Of a stretch of 64,000 nucleotides of DNA, positions 58,011-64,000 are shown in pieces. The position numbers and the translations under genes were made by a program. The notes below the pieces were generated by a model. It searched no databases and was not told the DNA's origin. It worked only from the letters and a program-made list of their open reading frames with translations. Positions within the stretch are counted from its first letter, which is position 1; each line of letters begins with the position of its first letter. Source of the stretch: Paeniroseomonas aquatica (GTDB lineage: Bacteria; Pseudomonadota; Alphaproteobacteria; Acetobacterales; Acetobacteraceae); assembly GCF_030409335.1 (NCBI RefSeq), contig NZ_JAUFPN010000184.1, forward strand, positions 145,126 through 209,125. The letters run 5' to 3'.

Positions 58011-59039
58011 CTAGCGGATCGGCGGCGCGATCATCAGGCCGCCGCGGGTCCAGAGGTCGTTCAGCCCGCGCGGCAGTTGCACCGGGCTGTCCTTGCCGAG
58101 GTGCCGGTCGTAGATCTCGCCGTAATTGCCCACCGCCTTGATCGCGTTCAGCAGCCAGGCGCGGTCGAGGCCGATGGCCGGGCCGAGGTCGCCGGTCCTG
58201 CCCAGCAGGCGCTGCACCGCCGGGCTGGGGCTGGTGGCCAGCATCTGCTCGGCATTGGCGCGGGTGATGCCCAGCTCCTCCGCCTCCACCAGGGCGTAGA
58301 TCACGTAGCGGACGATGTCGAACCACTGGTCGTCGCCCTGCCGGACGGAGGGGGCGTAGGGCTCCTTGCTGATGCGGTCCGGCAGCAGCAGGATGGAGGC
58401 CGGGTTGGGCGTCGCGGCCCGCACCGCGGCGAGCTGGCTGGCATCGTCGGTATAGCTGTCGCAGCGGTTGCTCTCGAAGGCGCGGCGGGCCTCGTCCTTG
58501 TCGGCGAAGATCACCGGGGTGAAGCGGATGCCCTGGGTGCGGGACCAGTCGGCCAGGTTCAGCTCATGCGTGCTGGCGGAGACGAAGCAGATGGTGGCGC
58601 CGTCGAGCTGCTTCGCCGCGGTGATGCCGCTGTCGGCGCGGACCAGGAAGCCCTGGCCGTCGTAGAAATTCGGCGCGGTGAAATTCAGGCCGAGCTGGGC
58701 GTCGCGCATGTAGGTCCAGGTGGTCGTGCGGGTCAGCAGGTCCACCTGCCCCGAGCCCAGCGCCGGGAAGCGGTTCTGCCCGGTCAGGTGCTGCCAGACC
58801 AGCTTCTCGGCGCTGCCGAGCACCGCCGCGGCGACGGCGCGGCAGACATCGGCATCCATGCCCTGCCAGACGCCGCGGCTGTCGGGCTGGCTCCAGGCCG
58901 GGTCGCCGGTCGAGATGCCGAAGGAGACGGCGCCGCGGGCGCGGATCGCGGTCAGCGTCGGCCCGGTGGCCACGCTGCCTTGTGCCACCGCCACCCCGGG
59001 TGCCAGCAGGGCCAAGGCGAACAGGATGCGAATCAGCAT
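58011..59039 (-). CDS. Amino-acid-type ABC periplasmic binding protein (AapJ-like), orphan
   Basis: 342 residues of SBP family 3. Sec signal MLIRILFALALLAPGVAVAQG with GGAGA nine bases upstream of this ATG; an in-frame ATG at 59060 overlaps the TRAP permease stop (ATGA) and would add seven residues. GVSFGISTGDPAWSQPDSRGVWQGMDADVCRAVAAAVLG-type sequence and GQNRFPALGSGQVDLLTRTTTWT match general L-amino-acid binding proteins such as AapJ. The matching permeases (AapQ/M/P) are absent here; it is physically coupled to a TRAP permease instead. Confidence 0.88.
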   Translation of the reverse strand: MLIRILFALALLAPGVAVAQGSVATGPTLTAIRARGAVSFGISTGDPAWSQPDSRGVWQGMDADVCRAVAAAVLGSAEKLVWQHLTGQNRFPALGSGQVDLLTRTTTWTYMRDAQLGLNFTAPNFYDGQGFLVRADSGITAAKQLDGATICFVSASTHELNLADWSRTQGIRFTPVIFADKDEARRAFESNRCDSYTDDASQLAAVRAATPNPASILLLPDRISKEPYAPSVRQGDDQWFDIVRYVIYALVEAEELGITRANAEQMLATSPSPAVQRLLGRTGDLGPAIGLDRAWLLNAIKAVGNYGEIYDRHLGKDSPVQLPRGLNDLWTRGGLMIAPPIR

Positions 59040-59056
59040 GGGTGATGTCTCCGGGG

Positions 59057-60970
59057 TCATGGCCGCAGCGGCCGGGGCGCGCGCATGCCCTGCGTCAGGG
59101 CGATCGCGGCCGGCACCCCGACCGCCACCGCCAGCCGGACCATGTCCGGCACGCCGTGGTAGAAAGCGGCGAAGAGGCCGCCGCAGGCCAGCAACAGCCG
59201 CGCCGGCCCGCCCATCGACGCCCTGAGGTAGCCGGCATAGGCGGCGCAGAGGGCGGTCAGCGCCCCGACCTGGATGGCGGTCGCCACCAGGATATCCACC
59301 AGCGATCCCCGCAGCATGATCCCGGGGTCGTAGAGGAAGGCGAAGCCCACGGTGAAACCGGCGATGCCGAGCCGGGTCGCATGCATGCTGGCCATCAGCG
59401 GCGAGGATTTGGCGATGGCCGCCGCCGCGAAGGCTGCCGCCGCCACGGGCGGCGAGGCATCCGCCAGAACCGCGAAGTAGAAGATGAAGAGATGCGCCGG
59501 CAGCAGCAGCTCCTGCGCCGAATAGCCCAGCGCCTTGCTGCCGAGGTCGAGGATCTGCGGCACGCCGATGGCGGCGGCGATGATGTAGCTCGGCGTCGTC
59601 GGGATCCCCATGCCGAGCACCAGCACGGTGACCGCCAGCAGCACCAGCAGCAGGGCGAAATTCCCCGCCGCGAGGTCCTTTATGATGCCGCCGAGAGCGA
59701 CCACCAGCCCGGTCGCGGTCAGCGCCGAGACGACGATTCCGGCGCCGGCGATGGAGACCGCCAGCGGCGCCATGGTGAGGCCGGCATTGGCCAGGCTCTC
59801 CAGCACCTGCCGCCAGCCCATGCGGCTGCGGCGGCGGAGCGCGGCAATGCCGACCATGGCAATGGTGGCGCAGAAGGCGGCGTAATTGCCGCTCCAGCGA
59901 TCCATCATCAGCCAGACCAGCACGACGATGGGAATGACCAGGTGGGCGTCCTGCGCCACCTCCCGCCAGGCCGGGATGTCGCGCAGCGGCATCGGCGCCA
60001 TGCCGGCCTGCTTTGCCTCGAAATGCACCGCGGCGAGAATGGCGAAGTAGTACAGCACCGCGCCGATGGCGGCGGCGACGATGATCTCGCCATAGGGGAT
60101 GCCGGTGATCTCGGCGAGGACGAAGGCGGCGGCGCCCATGACGGGGGGCATCAGCGCGCCGCCGACGCTGGCCGCGCTCTCGATGCCCGCGGCGACGACG
60201 GGGCGGTAGCCGATGCGGATCATCAGCGGGATGGTCATGGCGCCGGTGGTGATGACGTTGGAGACGCTGCTGCCGCTCATCGTCCCGAACAGGCCGGAGG
60301 TGATGACCGCGACCTTGGCCGGGCCGCCGGTGAAGCGCCCGGCCGCCGCGGCGCCGAGGTTGGTGAACAGCCGCCCGGTGCCGCTGCCCTGCATGAAGGC
60401 GCCGAAGACGATGAAGACCGCGATGGTCGTCGCCACGATGCCGGTCAGCGGGCCATAGACGCCGCCCGCGGTCGGCACCAGCCAGGAGGCCTCGAGAATT
60501 TCGGCCACCGAGAAGGGCCGGCTGTTCAGCAGCCCGGGGATATAGTGGCCGAAGCCCATGTAGGCGACGGAGATGATGATCATCCAGGCAAGCCCGACCT
60601 CGACCGCGCGGCGCGTCGCCTCCAGCAGGGTGAGGATCGCAAGCGCCGCCAGGACCATCATCTCCCAGCCGAAGGGATCGACGTATTCCATGCGGTCCGA
60701 GACCTTGTCCCAGTTCCACATCACCCAGGCATGCGGCGCGGCGGAGGCCAGGGCCCAGAGCCAGTCGATCACGCTCGGGCGGCGCGCCGGGGAGCGGCCG
60801 GGGAAGGCCGGGAACAGCAGGAACAGCGGCGGGACGAAGACCAGCAGGTGGAAGCCGCGCATGGTGATCGGCTCGGGAAAGCCGAAGCCGCCGAAATAGA
60901 GGTGGATGGCGGAGGCGGCGGCGAGCCAGAGGGTGACCAGCAGCTTCAGGGGGCCGGCGAGGTCGCGCAT
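59057..60970 (-). CDS. TRAP transporter fused permease (DctQ-DctM, TAXI type)
   Basis: 637 residues, about 16-17 hydrophobic helices. The first part contains the small-subunit helices; the DctM-like part has VFGAFMQGSGTGRLFTNLG, GGPAKVAVITSGLFGTMSGSSVSNVITTGAMTIPLM and GMGIPTTPSYIIAAAIGVPQ. Fused 4TM/12TM permeases work with TAXI binding proteins, and one is encoded just upstream. Uses a sodium gradient to import an organic acid, possibly glutamate-like; substrate not assigned. Confidence 0.92.
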   Translation of the reverse strand: MRDLAGPLKLLVTLWLAAASAIHLYFGGFGFPEPITMRGFHLLVFVPPLFLLFPAFPGRSPARRPSVIDWLWALASAAPHAWVMWNWDKVSDRMEYVDPFGWEMMVLAALAILTLLEATRRAVEVGLAWMIIISVAYMGFGHYIPGLLNSRPFSVAEILEASWLVPTAGGVYGPLTGIVATTIAVFIVFGAFMQGSGTGRLFTNLGAAAAGRFTGGPAKVAVITSGLFGTMSGSSVSNVITTGAMTIPLMIRIGYRPVVAAGIESAASVGGALMPPVMGAAAFVLAEITGIPYGEIIVAAAIGAVLYYFAILAAVHFEAKQAGMAPMPLRDIPAWREVAQDAHLVIPIVVLVWLMMDRWSGNYAAFCATIAMVGIAALRRRSRMGWRQVLESLANAGLTMAPLAVSIAGAGIVVSALTATGLVVALGGIIKDLAAGNFALLLVLLAVTVLVLGMGIPTTPSYIIAAAIGVPQILDLGSKALGYSAQELLLPAHLFIFYFAVLADASPPVAAAAFAAAAIAKSSPLMASMHATRLGIAGFTVGFAFLYDPGIMLRGSLVDILVATAIQVGALTALCAAYAGYLRASMGGPARLLLACGGLFAAFYHGVPDMVRLAVAVGVPAAIALTQGMRAPRPLRP

Positions 60971-61001
60971 GGAGGGGGCGCTCCGAAAGGAAGAAACACG
61001 T

Positions 61002-61045
61002 TTGGGGACGCTGTCCCCAAGCCCCTGCCAGGGGACGGGCGTCCC
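61002..61045. repeat. Nested GC palindromes between TAXI binding protein and TRAP permease
   Basis: TTGGGGAC-GCT-GTCCCCAA (61002-61020) is a perfect 8-bp hairpin. The same bases can instead form a larger one: GGGACGC (61005-61011) with GCGTCCC (61039-61045), and GTCCCC (61013-61018) with GGGGAC (61031-61036). REP-like intergenic elements of this sort can protect upstream mRNA, giving more binding protein than permease. Confidence 0.6.
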
Positions 61046-61066
61046 GTGGACCGGCCTGAGTCTGGG

Positions 61067-62053
61067 CTAGGCGGGCAGGGCGCCGGCCTCGCGGAAGGCT
61101 TTTGCGGCACCGGGGTGCAGGGGGACGCCGGCATACTTGGCCGAAGCCGCCGGGTCCCAGGCCCCCATGCTGGCGTGGATCTGCACCAGCCTCGGCCCTT
61201 TGTTCCGGATCAGCGTCTTCGTGACCTTGTAGGCGGCATCCTCGGGCAGGCTCTCGTGCACCATCAGCACGCTGTCCATCATCGTCACCGGCACCGCCGC
61301 CGTCTGCAAGGTCGGGTAGGTCCCGGCGGGGATGAAGCCCTCGGCGTAGGAGTACTGGTCGATGAGGTGGCGCCGCACATCGGCGGGGAATTCCACCAGC
61401 TTGCCGGTGCGGCGGCCCTGGGCGATCTCGCTGAAGATCGCCGCCGGGCGGGCCAGCGCGGCATAGAGGTAATCCGCCTGGCCGTCGGAGAAGGCGGCGC
61501 CGATATCGGCATAGCTGCCGGTCAGGTAGCGCCCGCCCTCGGCGCGGATCTTCTCCGGACTGGTGCCCAGGAATTTCAGGATGCGCTGCAAGGTCATCTC
61601 GTCGGTCGAGGACCGCTGCGGGCAGGCAAGCCGCAGGCCCTTCTGCGTCAGGATGGCGCGCATGTCCTCCGGCCCGCCATCGGTGCGGCGGAGGAAGTGG
61701 TGCTCGGTCGGGGAATAGCCGGTGCCGAGACTGCGGAGGTTTTCGTGCTTCTCGGTATAGGGCTCCTCGCCGCGCCGGGCGGAGGCGGCGAAGGTATCGA
61801 TGCCCCAGCCCATCTGCGACTGGTTGCGGTTGACCCGGGTGGCATTGGCCAGGCCGCCGCCGGGGACGACGCGGATCTGCAACTCCGGGTTCTCGTCCTT
61901 GATCAGGGCCGAGAGGCCGGCGGCGATGGTGTACCAGCCGCCGCCGAGCGAGCCGGCGACCCATTCGATGGTCTGCTGCGCCGCGGCGGTGCGGACGAAG
62001 GGCAGCGCCAGGGCGCCTCCCGCGAGGGAACGTCGGGTCCAGGTCAGGCTCAT
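61067..62053 (-). CDS. TAXI-family TRAP transporter binding protein
   Basis: 328 residues. Tat-like signal MSLTWTRRSLAGGALALPFVRTAAAQQ, then WVAGSLGGGWYTIAAGLSALIKDENPELQIRVVPGGGLANATRVNRNQSQMGWGID, the TAXI hallmark, and a C-terminal YAGVPLHPGAAKAFREAG. Delivers substrate to the fused permease 96 bases downstream. GGGAG lies upstream of the start but partly within a hairpin. Confidence 0.93.
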   Translation of the reverse strand: MSLTWTRRSLAGGALALPFVRTAAAQQTIEWVAGSLGGGWYTIAAGLSALIKDENPELQIRVVPGGGLANATRVNRNQSQMGWGIDTFAASARRGEEPYTEKHENLRSLGTGYSPTEHHFLRRTDGGPEDMRAILTQKGLRLACPQRSSTDEMTLQRILKFLGTSPEKIRAEGGRYLTGSYADIGAAFSDGQADYLYAALARPAAIFSEIAQGRRTGKLVEFPADVRRHLIDQYSYAEGFIPAGTYPTLQTAAVPVTMMDSVLMVHESLPEDAAYKVTKTLIRNKGPRLVQIHASMGAWDPAASAKYAGVPLHPGAAKAFREAGALPA

Positions 62054-62062
62054 CGCAACTCT

Positions 62063-62079
62063 CCCAAGCGTAGCTTGGG
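62063..62079 (-). promoter_or_regulatory. Leader hairpin touching the TAXI gene ribosome binding site
   Basis: On the coding strand CCCAAGC-TAC-GCTTGGG, a perfect 7-bp stem with a 3-base loop, 10-26 bases before the ATG. The last three G of the stem are the first bases of the Shine-Dalgarno GGGAGAG, so folding would slow initiation. Confidence 0.5.
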
Positions 62080-62159
62080 GCGATGATGCAGGCCCGGCGT
62101 GGCCGCCGCAACCGGTGTCGCGGCGGCTTTCGCGGCCCGGCGGACCGCCTCTGCTCAGC

Positions 62160-63038
62160 CTAGCGGCACATCAGCACCGGCATGTCGCTGTTCTCCAGCA
62201 CATGCCGCGTCACCCCCCCGAGGATGAGCTGGCGCAGCCGCGAATGGCTGTAGGCGCCCATGCAGAGCAGGTCCGCCTGGAAGTCCCGCGCCGCGCCCAG
62301 CAGACCGGCGCCGACGTCCTTGGTGAGCGGCTTGAACAGCGCCGGCTCGGCCTCGATCTCGTGCCAGCGGAGGTAGGCGCGGATGCCCTCCACCTTGGGG
62401 CCGCGGCGCTGGTACTCGTCGGCATGCAGCAGCCGCACCGCGTTGGCGCGATGCAGCCAGGGCAGCGCCGCCTCGATGGCGGCGGCGCTCTCGGCCGAGC
62501 CGTTCCAGGCGCAGCAGACCCGGGTGCCGATGGTGGCCGGCGCCTGGCGCGGGGCGATCAGCACGGGGCGGCCGCTGTCGAACAGCACGGCATGCAGCGC
62601 ATCGGAGGAGGAGACATCCTCATCCGCTTCCGGGTGCGGCACCACCGCCATGTCGTACAGCCGCGACTGCTGGGCGACGACGTCCTCCTCGCGCCCGGCG
62701 ATGCTCTCGAAGGAGAGCGTCGGACCATCGGTCTTCAGCGCGGTCTCGGCGCTGTTGGCGATGGTCACGCCGCCGCTGTCGCCGGCGAAGCGGTCGAACA
62801 GCGCCCGCACCCGGCCGGCGCGGTCGCCGCTCTCGCGCTCGGTCGCCGCCATCATCTCCTCGATCATGGCGCCCGACAGACCCTCGCCCGCGAGCGGCGC
62901 GACGTCGCGGGCATCGACCCGGACGTGCAGGCAGTGCACATGGGCGTTCCAGATGCGCGCCACCATCAGCGCGGTGGCAAGGGCCGCTTCCCCGGCGGCG
63001 GTGCCGGTGAGGGGCAGCAGCAGACGTCGGTAGGCCAT
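62160..63038 (-). CDS. Tandem-domain universal stress protein
   Basis: 292 residues with two Usp domains (about 1-150 and 155-292). The second ends MGAYSHSRLRQLILGGVTRHVLENSDMPVLMCR, with a recognisable ATP-loop region G-x2-S...GGVTRHVL; the first is more degenerate (DMAVVPHPEADEDVSSSDALHAVLFDSGRPVLIA). GGGAGA precedes the ATG. Cytoplasmic; expected under starvation, oxidative or low-oxygen stress. Same strand as the gene upstream. Confidence 0.92.
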   Translation of the reverse strand: MAYRRLLLPLTGTAAGEAALATALMVARIWNAHVHCLHVRVDARDVAPLAGEGLSGAMIEEMMAATERESGDRAGRVRALFDRFAGDSGGVTIANSAETALKTDGPTLSFESIAGREEDVVAQQSRLYDMAVVPHPEADEDVSSSDALHAVLFDSGRPVLIAPRQAPATIGTRVCCAWNGSAESAAAIEAALPWLHRANAVRLLHADEYQRRGPKVEGIRAYLRWHEIEAEPALFKPLTKDVGAGLLGAARDFQADLLCMGAYSHSRLRQLILGGVTRHVLENSDMPVLMCR

Positions 63039-63090
63039 GGCACGTCTCCCAAGCGGCGCGGATGGCGCATGTCTAGCACGAATCGGATTT

Positions 63091-64000
63091 TTACAAGCCA
63101 AGCCGTTTGCGCGCCGCCGGGATGGGGTCCTCGGTCGTGTCCAGCACCTCCCAGCCGAGCGGACCCGGGTCACGCGCCGCGGCCGCGGCCAGCACCGCCG
63201 CATCCGCATCCGAGGCGTCGCGCTGCGCCGGCGCGCGCAGCCCCGCCTCCCGCCGTGCCGCGATGCGGGCCTGCAGCACCGGCAGCGGCGCCACCAGCCA
63301 GAAGCCGGTGAAGGGTTCGCCCGCGGCCTCGATGGCGGCGCGTTCCTCCGGCCGCAGGAAGACCCCGTCGGCCACCACCGCATGGCCGGCCCGCAGCGTG
63401 GCCGTGGCGGTCGCGGCCAGCTCGGCGAAGACCGCGGCGCTGGCGGCCGGGGCATAGGCCTCGGCCGGCAGCGCCACCTCCGGCGCGACCCCGGCCTGGC
63501 GCTTGCGGATCTCGTCCGAGCGCAGCACCAGCGCCCCGGGCGCCGCGCCCAGCGCCGGCGCCAGCGCTCGCGCCAGCCGGGTCTTGCCGGTTCCCTGCAG
63601 CCCGCCCACCGCCACCAGCCGCGGCGGCGCCGGCCGCAGCATCGCCTCCGCCAATGCCAGGTAGCCCTGCCCGCTGGCGCCGCGGCCCGCGGTCGCATGC
63701 GCCCGGATCATCGCCCGCAGCGACAGCCAGAGCGGCAGGCAGCCGACCAGCCCGGCATCGCCGCCGCGCGCGACGTAGCGGTTCAGCACCCGATTGGCCG
63801 CCGGCCGGCCCAGCCGGTGGTCGAGGTCCATCAGCAGGAAGGCGAGGTCGTAGCCGGTATCGATGGTGCCCAGCGCCTCGTCGAATTCCAGCGCGTCGAA
63901 GGGCGTCACCTGGCCCTGCCAGAGGCAGAGGTTGCCCAGGTGCAGGTCGCCGTGGCAGCGCCGCACCCGCCCGTCCCGTGCCCGCGCCGCCAGCCGCGGC
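63091..64000 (-). CDS. Phosphotransferase (APH-like) fused to a P-loop kinase domain, N-terminus beyond the window
   Basis: About 303 residues visible, open at the right edge. The left part of the protein has the APH/choline-kinase catalytic motif CHGDLHLGN and the metal site FDALEFDEALGTIDTGYDLAFLLMDLDHR. The second half is a P-loop domain: AVGGLQGTGKTRLARALAP (Walker A), RSDEIRKR, VVADGVFLRPEERAAIEAAGEPFTGFWLVAPLPVLQARIAAR. This two-domain protein is widespread in proteobacteria and is usually annotated as an aminoglycoside phosphotransferase/ATP-binding fusion; the real substrate is unknown and resistance should not be assumed. It may be co-transcribed with the downstream stress protein. 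Confidence 0.88.
   Translation of the reverse strand, partial: PRLAARARDGRVRRCHGDLHLGNLCLWQGQVTPFDALEFDEALGTIDTGYDLAFLLMDLDHRLGRPAANRVLNRYVARGGDAGLVGCLPLWLSLRAMIRAHATAGRGASGQGYLALAEAMLRPAPPRLVAVGGLQGTGKTRLARALAPALGAAPGALVLRSDEIRKRQAGVAPEVALPAEAYAPAASAAVFAELAATATATLRAGHAVVADGVFLRPEERAAIEAAGEPFTGFWLVAPLPVLQARIAARREAGLRAPAQRDASDADAAVLAAAAARDPGPLGWEVLDTTEDPIPAARKRLGL

Noticed and set aside
58982..62086. Very long open frames on the plus strand opposite the TRAP genes (over 1000 codons) and a 1366-codon minus-strand frame through them
   Set aside because: They are shadows caused by high GC; composition is Arg/Gly/Ala/His-rich without domains, while the overlapping TRAP and binding-protein genes have clear motifs.
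63091..64000. Aminoglycoside resistance gene
   Set aside because: The APH-like motif is in a two-domain protein that is part of the ordinary gene set of many proteobacteria; nothing indicates resistance.
1..64000. CRISPR arrays, insertion sequences, origins of replication, rRNA operons
   Set aside because: No regularly spaced repeats, transposase motifs, DnaA-box clusters or rRNA sequence were seen on reading both strands.

Overview
The window is a contiguous piece of a very GC-rich alphaproteobacterial chromosome. It codes densely on both strands, and many adjacent genes share ATGA or TGATG stop/start overlaps. An Acetobacteraceae-like organism (Roseomonas or Rhodopila type) is my best guess. 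The reasons are the GC content, the CtrA/ChpT phosphorelay proteins, the AcpXL very-long-chain fatty acid genes, Coq7, and a mixture of TRAP-TAXI and peptide ABC transporters. The family is inferred, because there is no rRNA here to place it. I see no insertion sequence, prophage, CRISPR array or integrase; most of the window looks like core genome.

Layout. 1-6.7 kb: end of panC, an unusual GH16-like protein with C-terminal repeats, coaA, gluQ, an esterase, an HNH nuclease and a lipoprotein. 6.2-11.8 kb: a dsbB-coq7-SnoaL operon, tandem glutathione transferases, trehalose synthesis (otsB-otsA) and a cupin. 11.9-17.2 kb: tRNA-Leu(CAA), then a six-gene operon acpXL-fabZ-fabF2-fabF1-adh-lpxXL, expected to make a very-long-chain hydroxy fatty acid and attach it to lipid A. 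17.2-25.6 kb: an HWE-family sensor kinase, 3-hydroxyisobutyrate dehydrogenase, PhoD phosphatase, an FAD monooxygenase, and a phenylalanine/tyrosine catabolism pair (phhA-hppD) divergent from an Lrp regulator.

25.6-34.9 kb is a motility and cell-cycle block: fliI with a FliJ-like partner, ctrA divergent from fliI, a very strong bidirectional terminator, the chemotaxis run cheA-cheW-cheY-cheB-cheR, and a ChpT-like phosphotransferase. 35-39.7 kb: moaA, a small membrane protein, a nitrilase-family hydrolase, NAD kinase and an MFS transporter. 39.8-47.3 kb: a complete peptide-type ABC transporter operon that ends in a 42-residue lipoprotein, with a paralogous binding protein transcribed divergently.

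47.3-51.6 kb: a deazaflavin-dependent-type oxidoreductase, an unknown cysteine-containing protein behind a Fur-like box, a second Lrp regulator, a group IV ornithine decarboxylase with a structured leader resembling the speF motif, and thiS-thiG. 51.8-58 kb: aroQ-accB-accC, aat, an orphan DNA methylase, serA, and a CBS-BON protein behind an FNR/FixK-like box. 58-64 kb: an amino-acid-type binding protein, a fused TRAP permease and its TAXI binding protein, a universal stress protein, and a truncated APH-P-loop protein.

Nothing here is clearly a wholly new system. The observations most worth following are the ketosynthase-like FabF2 that has lost its catalytic cysteine beside an intact FabF1, the decarboxylase leader that pairs with its own ribosome binding site, the GH16-like protein with an altered active-site motif and a repeat tail, and the iron-box-controlled unknown protein.
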